A stretch of 64,000 nt of DNA from an uncultured Rhodopila sp. (GCF_903915725.1 NZ_CAIWTY010000001.1:1-64000); one strand, 5' to 3'. Counted from the stretch's first letter, positions 12,497 to 21,707 are shown. Program-made: numbers and translations. The notes: generated by a model from the sequence alone, not told the origin.

Positions 12497-13123
12497 TTAT
12501 CCGTTGATCGCTCCCGCGACTTCGTGACCGCCGTGCCAGATCATCGTCAGCGCGACGTACAGCACGATCGCCAGGCCGATCCAGGCGATCCACCGGAATT
12601 TTTCCAGGAGCCGGGCGATCAGGCTGGCGGCCAGACCCATCAGGGCGACGGACAGCAGCAGCCCGGCGGCCAGGACCCAAGTGCTGCCATGCGCGGCACC
12701 GGCAACGGCCAGCACGTTATCCAGGCTCATGGAAATATCGGCCACGATAATCTGCAGGATCGCCTGGCGCAGCGTCTTGCCCTCGACCTCCACCTCGGCG
12801 AGGCCGGGGGGGCGGCGAAGCTCGCGATACATCTTCCAGCACACCCATAGCAGCAGCACGCCGCCGGCCAGCAGCAGGCCGATGATCGCCAGCAATTGCA
12901 GCGCCAGCGCGCCCATCGCGATGCGGATCACGGTGGCGCCCGCAATCCCGAGCAGGATCGCCGGCCGCTGCTGGCGGCGCGGCAACCCGGCCACGGCCAG
13001 CCCGACGACGATGGCGTTGTCGCCCGCCAGCGCCACGTCAATCATCACCACCTGTGCCAGAGCCGTCAGATCGGCAGCCAGTCCGGGCGGCAGCATCGCG
13101 GCCAGTTGGGCAAAATCCATCAC
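12497..13123 (-). CDS. TerC family integral membrane protein (YjbE-type)
   Basis: A 208-residue polytopic membrane protein with about six or seven hydrophobic segments. It carries the TerC-family signature VMIDVALAGDNAIVVGLAVAG near residue 30 and a second conserved acidic motif, DISMSLDNVLAVAGAAHG, in the C-terminal half, in keeping with an internally duplicated fold. TerC/YjbE proteins have been linked to metal (manganese, tellurite) handling, but the transported ion is not settled for this subgroup. It is divergent from purB, with a 76-base gap holding both promoters. Confidence 0.85.
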   Translation of the reverse strand: MMDFAQLAAMLPPGLAADLTALAQVVMIDVALAGDNAIVVGLAVAGLPRRQQRPAILLGIAGATVIRIAMGALALQLLAIIGLLLAGGVLLLWVCWKMYRELRRPPGLAEVEVEGKTLRQAILQIIVADISMSLDNVLAVAGAAHGSTWVLAAGLLLSVALMGLAASLIARLLEKFRWIAWIGLAIVLYVALTMIWHGGHEVAGAING

Positions 13124-13199
13124 GCTGAGGTCGTCTCCGCTTGCCAGTCCGTGTGTCGCGGTCTAGCTGGCCTCTTCCCCGGCATCGGACAAGGCAATC

Positions 13200-14531
13200 A
13201 TGATCCCGCGCTACTCACGGCCCGAAATGGCAGCCATCTGGTCGCCCGAGAACCGCTATCGCATCTGGTTCGAGATCGAGGCCCTCGCCGCCGAAGGCAT
13301 GGCCCGCGTCGGCGCCATCCCGGAGGCGGCCGCCCAGACGATCCGGGAGAAAGGCGCCCCGAAACTGGCCGCGATCAACGCCGCCGATATCGAGCGGATC
13401 GACGCGATCGAGCGGGAGACGCGGCACGACGTGATCGCCTTCCTGACCTGGCTGGCCGAGGGCGTCGGCCCCGACAGCCGGTTCGTGCATCAGGGGATGA
13501 CCAGCTCCGACGTGCTGGATACCTGCCTGTCGGTGCAACTGTCCCAGGCGGCGGACCTGCTGCTGGCCGATATCGACGCTGTGCTGGCCGCGCTGAAGAC
13601 TCGCGCGCTGGAGCACAAATACACCCTGACCATCGGCCGCAGCCACGGCATTCACGCCGAACCGACGACGTTCGGTCTGAAGCTGGCGGGGCACTACGCC
13701 GAGTTCGCCCGCAACCGGGAGCGTCTGGTCGCCGCCCGCGCCGAGGTTGCAGTGGCCGCGGTCAGCGGCGCCGTCGGCACGTTCGCGCATCTCGACCCCT
13801 CGGTGGAGGAATACGTCGCCTCGCGCCTGGGCCTGCGGCCGGAGCCGGTTTCGACCCAGGTGATCCCGCGCGACCGGCACGCGGCGTACTTCTGCACGCT
13901 GGGTGTGATCGCCAGCGGCATCGAGCGGCTGGCGACGGAAGTGCGGCATTTGCAGCGGTCCGAGGTGCGGGAGGCGGAGGAATTCTTCCATCCCGGGCAA
14001 AAGGGGTCATCCGCGATGCCGCATAAGCGGAACCCGGTGCTGAGCGAGAATCTGTGCGGCCTGGCGCGGATCGTGCGCGCCGCGGTGGTGCCGGCGCTGG
14101 AGAACGTCACGCTGTGGCACGAGCGCGACATCAGCCACTCCTCGGTGGAGCGGGCGATCGGCCCGGACGCGACGGTGACGCTGGATTTCGCGCTGATGCG
14201 GCTGGCCGGGATGATGGAGAAGTTGGTGGTGCATCCGCAGCGGATGCTGGCGAATTTGGAGAGCCTGGGCGGGGTGGTGCACTCCGGCGAGGTGCTGCTG
14301 GCGCTGACCAAGGCGGGCATCCTGCGGGAGGATGCGTATCGGATCGTCCAGACCAGCGCGATGGCGACCTGGACGAAGCTGGGTACGCCGGAGGGGAAGA
14401 CGTTCCGCGAGAATCTGGACGCCGATGCGGACGTGGCGGGGCGCGTCGCGCCGGAGGTGTTGGATGCGGCGATGGACCCCGCGTTGCATCTGCGCGGGGT
14501 GGATAGGATTTTTGAGCGGGTTTTCGGATGA
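13200..14531 (+). CDS. purB: Adenylosuccinate lyase
   Basis: A 443-residue protein, normal length for the short bacterial form. It catalyses two fumarate-releasing steps in purine synthesis (SAICAR to AICAR, adenylosuccinate to AMP). It starts MIPRYSRPEMAAIWSPENRY, typical of the family, then shows QGMTSSDVLDT, the catalytic-His region GRSHGIHAEPTTFG, and the fumarase/lyase signature SSAMPHKRNP at residues 270-279. It stands alone on the + strand. Confidence 0.97.
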   Translation: MIPRYSRPEMAAIWSPENRYRIWFEIEALAAEGMARVGAIPEAAAQTIREKGAPKLAAINAADIERIDAIERETRHDVIAFLTWLAEGVGPDSRFVHQGMTSSDVLDTCLSVQLSQAADLLLADIDAVLAALKTRALEHKYTLTIGRSHGIHAEPTTFGLKLAGHYAEFARNRERLVAARAEVAVAAVSGAVGTFAHLDPSVEEYVASRLGLRPEPVSTQVIPRDRHAAYFCTLGVIASGIERLATEVRHLQRSEVREAEEFFHPGQKGSSAMPHKRNPVLSENLCGLARIVRAAVVPALENVTLWHERDISHSSVERAIGPDATVTLDFALMRLAGMMEKLVVHPQRMLANLESLGGVVHSGEVLLALTKAGILREDAYRIVQTSAMATWTKLGTPEGKTFRENLDADADVAGRVAPEVLDAAMDPALHLRGVDRIFERVFG

Positions 14532-14844
14532 CTGGATGAGCCACGGGACGGTGTCAGGTTGACATCTGAACGGAGAAACACCTGGTGCAGAGGCAACGGC
14601 GTTCAGCACGGATCGAGAGGTTTCTTCGTGGACCAATATTCGAAATAGGAACTATCGTCTTGGCTTACTTTCCCTTTTTATGGGGGGGGCTAAGTTCAAG
14701 GTGGCGCCAGACAACCATAGGCAGACTACAGATAGTTCAAAACCCGCGCGCATTGCATTTTGGACAGCATCCACCCCAACCATCTGCTACCACCAAATTT
14801 CAAATTGGTGGTCATAAGAGACAGCAATCTGCGAGCGACAGCCG
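14532..14844. other. Intergenic region, nothing recognised
   Basis: About 310 bases between purB and the nucleotidyltransferase gene. Composition is mixed, with AT-richer stretches around 14630-14700 and 14740-14820 that may contain a promoter. No gene, RNA or repeat was recognised. Confidence 0.4.
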
Positions 14845-15889
14845 TTGACCCAGCTGCTGCCCCTGCCGATACAGACGATGTGCGCCGAATTGGCGGAACG
14901 GGCGCAACTCGGACAGATGGCGGAGGACTTTGACCCGGCCGGCAGTTTCATAAAGCGGACCATCCGGGGCTGCCAATACTGGTATTTCCGGTCCGCAATG
15001 GCGCAAGGCAGCCGTCCGGAGAAATACGTTGGCCCCGACAGCCCGGAACTCGAGCAAAGAATCGCCCGGCACCGCGTGGAAAAAACCGGCTACAAGGAGC
15101 GTCGAGGCCTGGTGTCTGCGCTGATCCGATCCGGCCTGCGCGGGCCGGATGCCCGGACCGGCCGAATTCTCGAAGCCCTGGCCAAGGCCGGCGTGTTCCG
15201 CATGCGGGCCGTTGTCGTCGGCACCGCCGCCTATCAAACATACCCGGGCCTCATCGGCGCCAGGCTGCCGGCCGCCGACGCCATGACGGACGATCTCGAC
15301 CTCGCCCAATTCCACGGCATTTCGATCGCGATCGGGGACGCCGTCGACGTCCCATTCCTCGACATCCTGCGCCGCGTAGACCCGGACTTCCAGCCGTTGA
15401 CGCCGGTTTTCGCGCCCGGCCGGGCCAGCCGCTTCGCTCTGGGGGATCGCTACCGGGTGGACATCCTGACTCCGATGCAGGGGCCATCAGACGCCTCGCT
15501 GGTCGAGTTGCCAGCCCTGAAGGCGGATACGCAGCCGCTGCGGTTCCTCGATTTCCTGATCTACCAGGAGATTCAGGCCGTGTCCCTTTGGGGCGCCGGT
15601 ATACCGATCAACGTGCCGGCGCCGGAGCGATACGCGCTGCACAAACTGCTGGTGAGCCACCTGCGCCTGGCTACGCCCGAAAGCCAGGCGAAGGCCGCCA
15701 CGGACATCCCTCAGGCGGGAGACCTCATCACCGTGCTGGCCGCTCAGCGTCCTTACGAAATTCGGGACATCTGGGAGGAACTCACCAGCCGCGGGCGGAA
15801 GTGGCGGCGGTTGGGCGGCGGTCGCCTCGCTGGACCAGGCAACCGGTTCATCAACGGCGCGAGAGGCGATCGAGCGGGTCGTCGGTTAG
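14845..15889 (+). pseudogene. Nucleotidyltransferase-fold protein, apparently frameshifted near its end
   Basis: The protein starts at a TTG (LLPLPIQTMCAELAERAQLG) and resembles the GSU2403-type nucleotidyltransferase-fold family, with an N-terminal helical region and the core AADAMTDDLDLAQFHGISIAIGD. After RGRKWRR (about 15805) the reading frame continues as low-complexity sequence that runs deep into folD on the opposite strand. A shift to the next + frame gives WAAVASLDQATGSS followed by TAREAIERVVG and a stop at 15887-15889, ending just before folD. I infer a one-event frameshift (mutation or sequencing error) in the GC-rich stretch 15795-15815. Function in the cell is unknown. Confidence 0.6.
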
Positions 15890-15903
15890 CCGCCGGCCCG
15901 CGA

Positions 15904-16752
15904 TCAGCCCGCGGTGCGGCGTCTGGTCGCGGCCGTCAACGTGTTCTCCAGCAGACACGCCACCGTCATCGGCCCCACGCCTCCGGGCACGGGCGTGATC
16001 GCCCCAGCCACCGCCGTCGCCGCCTGAAATGCCACGTCGCCGACAAGCCGCCCGTCCGGCAGCCGGTTAATGCCAACATCGATCACTGTCGCGCTGGGCT
16101 TGATCCAGTCGGCCGTCACCATTTCCGGCCGGCCAACCGCGGCAACCAGGATATCGGCCCGGCGGCACTCTCCGGGCAGGTCGAGCGTCCGGGAATGCGC
16201 GATCGTCACCGTCGCGTCCGCCGCCAGCAACAGTGACGCCATCGGCCGTCCGACAATAGCCGATCGGCCGAGGACAAGGGCACGGGCGCCGGCAACGGTC
16301 ACGCCCACGTGGTGCAGCATCTTCATCACGCCCAGCGGCGTGCACGGCACCAAATTCGGCCGCCCGTCCGCCAGAGCACCGACATTCACCGGATGGAAGC
16401 CATCGACATCCTTGGCCGGGTCGATCGCCTCGATCACCATCCGTTGGTCGATCCCCCGCGGCAACGGCAACTGCACCAGGATGCCGTCGATCGCCGGATC
16501 GTCGTTCAGCCCGGCTATGGTCGCCAGCAGCGCGTCCTGAGTGGTTTCCGCCGGAAGGCGAATCGTCCGGGCATCGATGCCCGCTTCCCGCGCGGCGCGG
16601 TCCTTCGTGCGCACATACACGCTGCTGGCAGGATCTTCACCCACAAGCACGACCGCCAGCCCGGGGGTGAAGCCGGCGGCGGCGACCTTGCGGCCCACCT
16701 CCGCACGCAAGGCGGCAGCCAGGGATTTGCCGTCGATCAGCCGAGCCGTCAC
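15904..16752 (-). CDS. folD: Bifunctional methylenetetrahydrofolate dehydrogenase / methenyltetrahydrofolate cyclohydrolase
   Basis: A 282-residue cytosolic enzyme interconverting 5,10-methylene- and 10-formyl-tetrahydrofolate with NADP. Landmarks are VYVRTK with Tyr46 and catalytic Lys50, [24 protein letters not shown], the nucleotide-binding [14 protein letters not shown], and [12 protein letters not shown] near the end. Its start codon overlaps the stop of the DUF167 gene (ATGA), making it the third gene of a yggT-DUF167-folD operon. Confidence 0.97.
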   Translation of the reverse strand: MTARLIDGKSLAAALRAEVGRKVAAAGFTPGLAVVLVGEDPASSVYVRTKDRAAREAGIDARTIRLPAETTQDALLATIAGLNDDPAIDGILVQLPLPRGIDQRMVIEAIDPAKDVDGFHPVNVGALADGRPNLVPCTPLGVMKMLHHVGVTVAGARALVLGRSAIVGRPMASLLLAADATVTIAHSRTLDLPGECRRADILVAAVGRPEMVTADWIKPSATVIDVGINRLPDGRLVGDVAFQAATAVAGAITPVPGGVGPMTVACLLENTLTAATRRRTAG

Positions 16753-17051
16753 AGGGACTCCAGTCGCGCCGAGAGGGATGGGATGTCGCCAGCGACGTGA
16801 ATCGTCTTGTCGCGGCTGGTCTGGCCGAGCGTCACAGCGACAGCCGAGGTGGGAACGTCCAGCGCATCCGCCAGCACCGAGCAGGCGGCACGATTGGCGC
16901 GTCCGCCCTCCGCGGCTTCGGTGACGCCAATGCGCAGGCAGGGGCCGCGGGCGGAAACCGACCGCCCCTGGATGCCGGGCCGCCGGGACTTCGGCTGAAC
17001 CTTCACGGCCACGCTGACGCCATCAGGCAGGATGCGCCAGAACGCGGTCAA
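16749..17051 (-). CDS. DUF167 (YggU) family protein
   Basis: A ~100-residue protein of the DUF167/YggU family, recognised from [41 protein letters not shown] and [14 protein letters not shown] (motifs shortened). No biochemical role is established for the family. The frame is open far upstream, but that part is out-of-frame yggT sequence. The best start is the TTG at 17051, which overlaps the yggT stop (TTGA). The stop overlaps the folD start by four bases. The arrangement next to yggT is common in proteobacteria. Confidence 0.8.
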   Translation of the reverse strand: MTAFWRILPDGVSVAVKVQPKSRRPGIQGRSVSARGPCLRIGVTEAAEGGRANRAACSVLADALDVPTSAVAVTLGQTSRDKTIHVAGDIPSLSARLESL

Positions 17052-17362
17052 AACAGCGGTCGCAAACTGCCAAGGATGATCGATTGGTAAACCGCCTGAA
17101 GGATCATCCGGGCCGCCTGCAGCAACAGCAGCACGATGACCGGGCTGATGTCGACGCTGCCGAAATTTGGCAGCATGTTGCGGATTGGCCGCAGTGCCGG
17201 CTCGGTCAGGCGATACAGAAAGTCGCCGATGCTCCAAACCACGCGATTGCGGGTATCCAGGACACCAAAGGACGCCAGCATGCTGAACAGCGCCGCGAAG
17301 ATCACGGCCCAGAAGTACAAGAACAGCAACTCATCCAGGAGCCAAAACAGCGTCCAGATCAT
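17048..17362 (-). CDS. YggT family membrane protein
   Basis: A ~104-residue inner-membrane protein starting MIWTLFWLLDELLFLYFWAV. It has two hydrophobic segments flanking the conserved loop with RLTEPALRPIRNMLPNFGSVDISP, the hallmark of the YggT family (described in split form here). YggT-like proteins have been associated with cell shape, division or osmotic adaptation, not with a defined reaction. An in-frame upstream extension exists but the chosen ATG fits the family. It is the first gene of the yggT-DUF167-folD operon. Confidence 0.88.
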   Translation of the reverse strand: MIWTLFWLLDELLFLYFWAVIFAALFSMLASFGVLDTRNRVVWSIGDFLYRLTEPALRPIRNMLPNFGSVDISPVIVLLLLQAARMILQAVYQSIILGSLRPLF

Positions 17363-17455
17363 GTGGCGGATACTCCAGATTCGGGCGCGGAACCTACCCG
17401 TCGCGGTGACGGACCGCAACATCGGTGATTCGCCGCATGGCCGCAATTCGCCCTG

Positions 17456-17471
17456 TGTGACCAAGATCACA
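17456..17471. promoter_or_regulatory. CRP/FNR-type palindromic site
   Basis: TGTGACCAAGATCACA is a perfect match to the TGTGA-N6-TCACA core recognised by CRP-family regulators. It lies ~95 bases upstream of the yggT start on one side and ~60 bases upstream of a hairpin-rich, terminator-ended stretch on the other, so it could control either. Binding is inferred from the motif only. Confidence 0.55.
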
Positions 17472-17522
17472 TATAAATCACGCGTTCCGGGCCATAGTCA
17501 CACCCGGTCGGCTCAGCCCCGA

Positions 17523-17610
17523 CAGCCGTTGCGGCTGGCGGGATTGTAACCGATCGCTTTTTCCAACCCGGACCTAACTCGCCCGGCCGCTACGGCGGCC
17601 GGGCTTTTTC
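17523..17610 (+). terminator. Hairpin plus rho-independent terminator; possible end of a small RNA
   Basis: A perfect hairpin CAGCCG-TTG-CGGCTG (17523-17537) is followed by a strong terminator: stem CCCGGCCGC / GCGGCCGGG at about 17582-17603, with a short loop and then CTTTTTC. No protein gene on the + strand ends here, because yggT starts leftward at 17362. The terminator therefore implies an unannotated + strand transcript starting between about 17470 and 17520. The small RNA itself is inference. Confidence 0.5.
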
Positions 17611-17913
17611 TCCGGCTCCCCCGGCGGGGATCCCGGCCATGGCCGGGGTGCAACGGCGGCAAGCCTTCCAGGCGATGGCGCTGTCGGAAGCCGCCGAAAT
17701 CGACGCTGACGAGGCGCGGAACCTGATGGCGGCGAGAGCCTGCATGCACAGTCGCCGGCCCGGTTCCGCGACGGCACGGCGGACCGCGGTCATCGAAGCG
17801 ATATCCCGGCGGTAACGGACTCCGACCAGTTTCGCTGTTCGCCTGCCCGCGGCATCCCGACGTGCCGTCGGATAGCAACGACAGTGAGCGGGACGTTCAG
17901 CCGCGTCGAGCAG

Positions 17914-18471
17914 TTAGGAATTTCGCTGCGCTGGCTGGTTTTTAACGATGTTACAGCCGTAGCTGGCGGGGGAGGCTGCGCTGCCGTCCGAATCCATCTG
18001 CGTGCCGATGAAGGAGATTTCGGTGAAGTTCAGGGTCACGCTTTCCACCGGCCTGCCATCCGCTCCCGCCTGGGAAAACGCGGTAATCACGACACTCTGT
18101 AAAACGATACTGTATATACCTGCTGCATATACCTGCTGCTGGCCCGTCCCTGTCGCGCAGAAATCAATTTGCGCAGAGACCGGCGCGCCTTGCAGCGCGG
18201 CCTGGACAAGCGGGTTGGTAGCGACATCCTGCTGCTTGGTGATGCTTAATTGCGAAAGTTGCGGTGCTGACAACACCTGACCCGCACTGGATCCAGCCGG
18301 GTTGCTGACCGGACGCACCAGATTCCAGGTCACGGACTGGAGGTCGATCCAGTTGGTATGTCCAGCATCTTCGAATGCGGGATACGGTTGGCGCGCGACC
18401 GTTACACCAGCCGTCGCAGCGGATGCCGATCGGCGCGGGCGGGGCAGCGCAGACTCAGAACGATCCGACAT
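17914..18471 (-). CDS. Hcp-like (type VI secretion tube family) protein
   Basis: A ~185-residue protein whose C-terminal two thirds follow the Hcp pattern: LSITKQQDVATNPLVQAAL (Hcp proteins have a Ser/Asp-rich equivalent), then AQIDFCATGTGQQQVYAAGI, VLQSVVITAFSQAG and ESVTLNFTEISFIGTQ. Hcp forms hexameric rings of the T6SS tube and is also exported. The N-terminal ~40 residues are not Hcp-like and lack a clear signal. No other T6SS gene is in the window. The ATG at 18471 is preferred to an upstream TTG. Homology is fairly convincing; the T6SS role is uncertain because the gene is isolated. Confidence 0.6.
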   Translation of the reverse strand: MSDRSESALPRPRRSASAATAGVTVARQPYPAFEDAGHTNWIDLQSVTWNLVRPVSNPAGSSAGQVLSAPQLSQLSITKQQDVATNPLVQAALQGAPVSAQIDFCATGTGQQQVYAAGIYSIVLQSVVITAFSQAGADGRPVESVTLNFTEISFIGTQMDSDGSAASPASYGCNIVKNQPAQRNS

Positions 18472-18802
18472 CGTGTTCAGCGGTGCGGGCAGAAACCACA
18501 ATCGCCCGGCCTATAGCCCTGTTGCGCTGCGGACGGGATCGATACCATGTCATCCCAAATTTCTACTGCATATGAAACTTTATCGTTCACAAACGTTCGT
18601 GCGTGAATGGGCCTTCAGGTCAGCGCACCGGCCCGGGCTGCCGTTTCGGTTCCGTTTGCCGCGGCTACAATATATATAGGCGCTGGCACATGGCCAGCCG
18701 TCGGCGTGGCCCGGCCGCGCGCCCCGCTCCCGGCTCCCTGGCAAGGCTATCGGTCATGCCTGGCCGGGCTCTCAACTGCACCCCTATGGCGGCTAATGCC
18801 CC
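18472..18802. other. Intergenic region, nothing recognised
   Basis: About 330 bases between mntR and the Hcp-like gene. AT-richer tracts occur around 18555-18600 and 18665-18680 (TATATATA), which may be promoter elements of the Hcp-like gene on the - strand. No coding frame gives a recognisable product. Confidence 0.35.
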
Positions 18803-19246
18803 TCACGCCCCCGCCAAAAATCGCGCGAACGCCGCCAGCGTCACATCCGACACGTGGTGCTCGATCCCCTCGGCATCCGACTCCGCGGCTTCGAACGGCA
18901 CGCCCACCGCCAGCAGCAGATCCACCACCACCCGGTGCCGCGCCCGCACCCGGGCAGCCAGGCTTTCCCCCGCCTCGGTCAGGAAGACCCCGCGATACGG
19001 CTTGGCCACCGCCAGGCCCTCCCGCTTCAGCCGCCCGATGGTCTTGATCACCGTGGCATGCGCCACCCCCAGCCGCCTGGCGATATCCGTCGGCCGCGCC
19101 TCCCCGGCATCCGTCAACAGGTCGGAGATCAGCTCGACATAATCCTCCAGCAGCGCACCGGACTGAGCCGTGCGCGCCTTGCCGAACCGGCTGGCCTGCG
19201 TCGGTTCGGCCGGGAGCACCGCCGCGCGAGTCGGGCTTTCCGTCAT
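18803..19246 (-). CDS. mntR: Manganese-responsive transcriptional regulator MntR (DtxR family)
   Basis: A 147-residue DtxR-family regulator. After a variable ~30-residue N terminus it shows the winged helix (ARPTDIARRLGVAHATVIKT, then IGRLKREGLAVAKPYRGVFLT) and the dimerisation/metal-binding part RARHRVVVDLLLAVGVPFEA with AEGIEHHVS. It matches MntR of the E. coli type in length. With Mn(II) bound it should repress manganese uptake genes. It follows mntH after 40 bases on the same strand, and the palindrome at 20641-20656 in front of mntH is its likely operator, so it would be autoregulated. Confidence 0.9.
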   Translation of the reverse strand: MTESPTRAAVLPAEPTQASRFGKARTAQSGALLEDYVELISDLLTDAGEARPTDIARRLGVAHATVIKTIGRLKREGLAVAKPYRGVFLTEAGESLAARVRARHRVVVDLLLAVGVPFEAAESDAEGIEHHVSDVTLAAFARFLAGA

Positions 19247-19286
19247 GGGACCATCACCGCACCAGTTGCCGTCGTAGACGGTCTGC

Positions 19287-20636
19287 CTAATCCGAAAAAG
19301 TTTGCAACAGCAGGATCACGTTCAGTGCCAGCACGATCGCGGTCGCCGATGCCGCCACCGCCTGCAGGCCCCGCCCGATGGCGAACGCACCCATCACCGC
19401 CGGCCGCCGGATCAAAATCAGCAGCGCGATCATCGGCACCGGCAGCACCAGGCTCAGGATCACCTGACTGAGCACCAACGCCTCCGTCGGTCGCGCACCC
19501 ATCGCCACCACCACCACGGCCGGGGCCATCGTCACCAGCCGCCGCACCCACATCGGAACCCGGAACCCGACGAAATCCTGCATAATCACCTGCCCGGCCA
19601 TTGTCCCGACAACCGAGCTGGACAGGCCCGACGCCAGCAGCGACGTCATGAACGCCCCCGCCGCCACAACGCCCATCAGCGGCAGCAGCGTGTGATACGC
19701 CGTCTCGATCTCGCCGACATCCGCATGGCCCTGATGGAACATCGTTGCCGCCATCGCCACCATGGCCATGTTGACCAGCCCGGCCAGGGTCAGCGCCAGC
19801 AGCACCTCGATGTTGGAATAGCGGATCAGCCTGGCACTTTGCGCGTCGGTGCGGGCATACACGCGGTGCGTCATCATCGCCGAGTGCAGGTAGATCGCGT
19901 GCGGCATAACCGTCGCGCCGACAATGCCTACCGCCAGGGTAACGCTGTCGGCGTTGGTAAGCTGAGGCACGATCGTGTGGTAGAACACTTGGCCCCAGTC
20001 CGGCGGAGCGATGAACAGTTCCACCACATATGCCAGGCTGATCAACCCCACAAACCCCGTGATCACCAGCTCGATCGGCCGGAAGCCGCGCGATTGGATC
20101 ATCAGCAGGCCCCAGGTGATGGCGAAGGTGATCAGCAGCCCGGTCATCAGCGACAGGCCGAACAGCAGGCTGATGCCGATGGCCGCGCCGATGGACTCCG
20201 CCAGATCGGTTGCCATCGCGGCAACCTCGCTGGCCAGCCACATCGCCACCACCAGCGGCCGAGGAAAATGCTGCCGGCTCAGCGCGGCCAGGCTGAACCC
20301 GCTAGCGATGCCCAACCGCGCCGACAGCGCCTGGAACAGCATCGCGATCAGGTTCGCCAGCAGCACCACCCACAGCAGCATATAGCCATGCCGCGCGCCG
20401 GCCTGGATATTCGTCGCGAAATTGCCGGGGTCCATATAGGCAATCGACGCCACCACCGCCGGTCCGATGAACGGCAGGAAACTGCGGACGCCGCGGCGGC
20501 TTCCGGTCAGCGCCGAGGCTCCCGCTGCGGCGGTCCGGTCGGACAGGTTCGGGGGTGAGACGGCCAAATTCACCGGGCTGACTTGCCGTAGATCAAGGCA
20601 GATGAAGCTTTCGCCATATATTACGCCTCTCGCCAT
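19287..20636 (-). CDS. mntH: Nramp family Mn(II)/divalent metal transporter MntH
   Basis: A polytopic transporter (449 residues from the first ATG) with the Nramp signatures DPGN at residues 69-72 (AYMDPGNFATN) in TM1 and MPHAIYLHSAMM in TM6. It imports Mn(II), and possibly Fe(II), with protons. The ATG at 20636 is only 5 bases from the MntR-type palindrome and lacks a ribosome site. A GTG at 20573 (VNLAVSPPNLSDR) is an alternative start, so the N terminus is uncertain. It is the first gene of the mntH-mntR operon. Confidence 0.92.
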   Translation of the reverse strand: MARGVIYGESFICLDLRQVSPVNLAVSPPNLSDRTAAAGASALTGSRRGVRSFLPFIGPAVVASIAYMDPGNFATNIQAGARHGYMLLWVVLLANLIAMLFQALSARLGIASGFSLAALSRQHFPRPLVVAMWLASEVAAMATDLAESIGAAIGISLLFGLSLMTGLLITFAITWGLLMIQSRGFRPIELVITGFVGLISLAYVVELFIAPPDWGQVFYHTIVPQLTNADSVTLAVGIVGATVMPHAIYLHSAMMTHRVYARTDAQSARLIRYSNIEVLLALTLAGLVNMAMVAMAATMFHQGHADVGEIETAYHTLLPLMGVVAAGAFMTSLLASGLSSSVVGTMAGQVIMQDFVGFRVPMWVRRLVTMAPAVVVVAMGARPTEALVLSQVILSLVLPVPMIALLILIRRPAVMGAFAIGRGLQAVAASATAIVLALNVILLLQTFSD

Positions 20637-20640
20637 ACTA

Positions 20641-20656
20641 TGTAGCCTAGGCTACA
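20641..20656. promoter_or_regulatory. MntR operator (perfect 16-bp palindrome) at the mntH promoter
   Basis: TGTAGCCTAGGCTACA is a perfect inverted repeat placed directly in front of mntH, just upstream of a TAGTAT hexamer on the - strand that could be a -10 box. A repressor here would block transcription. Because mntR is the next gene in the operon, MntR is the likely ligand. The palindrome is seen; the regulator assignment is inferred from context. Confidence 0.75.
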
Positions 20657-20750
20657 CCTTGAGTCGAGCAGATGGTTGGTGGCGCCGCCGTTTCAACATC
20701 GGTGGCGCACAGGCTGTCGCGTTTTATGAACTGTGCTAAAGCCCCGCCCC

Positions 20751-21707
20751 ATGCGCCACTTTCTCGATTTTGAAAAACCCATCGCCGAACTCGAAGGCAA
20801 GATCGAGGAGTTGCGCCGGATGTCGGAACCGGGCGGCATCAACATCGCCGACGAAATCGGCCGCCTGACCGCCGTCGCCGACAAGCAGCTCCGCGCCACC
20901 TATGCCAAGCTGACGCCGTGGCAGAAAACCCAGGTCGCCCGCCATCCCGATCGGCCCAAAGCGCAGGACTACATCAACACGCTGATCGCCGGCTTCACGC
21001 CGCTGGCCGGCGACCGCGCTTACGCCGACGACGCGGCGGTGCTGGGCGGCATGGGCCGGTTCCAGGGCCGCGCGGTGATGGTGCTGGGCACCGAGAAGGG
21101 CGTCGATACCGAATCCCGGGTCAAACATAATTTCGGCATGGCGCGGCCCGAGGGCTACCGCAAGGCGCGCCGGCTGATGGAACTCGCCGGCCGCTTCGGC
21201 ATGCCCATTCTGACGTTTATCGACACCGCCGGCGCCTTCCCCGGAATCGAGGCGGAGGCCCGCGGCCAGGCCGAAGCCATAGCCCGCTCGATCGAAGCCT
21301 GCCTGGAAGCACCGGTGCCGATCGTTGCGACGATCATCGGTGAGGGCGGGTCGGGCGGCGCGATTGCGCTGGCGACCGGCGACCGGGTCCTGATGCTGGA
21401 ACACGCGGTCTACTCGGTAATATCGCCAGAGGGCTGCGCCTCGATCCTGTGGCGCGACCAGGCGCAGGCCTCGGTGGCGGCCGACGCGCTGAAATTGACG
21501 GCCGAGGATCTGCTGCGGCTCAATCTCGTGGACCGGATCGTGGCGGAGCCGTTGGGCGGTGCGCAACGGGACAAGCTGAGCACAGTCCATGCCGTGGGCC
21601 TGGCGGTGCAGGACGCGCTGGCTGAGCTGAGCGGGTCCGATGGCGCGACGCTGCGGGCGAAGCGGCGGGAAAAGTTTCTGGCGATGGGGCGGGAGCCGGT
21701 CGCATGA
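20751..21707 (+). CDS. accA: Acetyl-CoA carboxylase carboxyltransferase subunit alpha
   Basis: A 318-residue protein, full length for AccA. With AccD it transfers the carboxyl group from biotin to acetyl-CoA, giving malonyl-CoA for fatty-acid synthesis. It begins MRHFLDFEKPIAELEGKIEEL and carries WQKTQVARHPDRPKAQDYIN, NFGMARPEGYRKARRLMELA, IDTAGAFPGIEAEARGQAEA and VIGEGGSGGAIALATGD (crotonase-fold oxyanion loops). The ATG at 20751 is used rather than an upstream GTG. It is a solitary gene, divergent from mntH. Confidence 0.97.
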   Translation: MRHFLDFEKPIAELEGKIEELRRMSEPGGINIADEIGRLTAVADKQLRATYAKLTPWQKTQVARHPDRPKAQDYINTLIAGFTPLAGDRAYADDAAVLGGMGRFQGRAVMVLGTEKGVDTESRVKHNFGMARPEGYRKARRLMELAGRFGMPILTFIDTAGAFPGIEAEARGQAEAIARSIEACLEAPVPIVATIIGEGGSGGAIALATGDRVLMLEHAVYSVISPEGCASILWRDQAQASVAADALKLTAEDLLRLNLVDRIVAEPLGGAQRDKLSTVHAVGLAVQDALAELSGSDGATLRAKRREKFLAMGREPVA

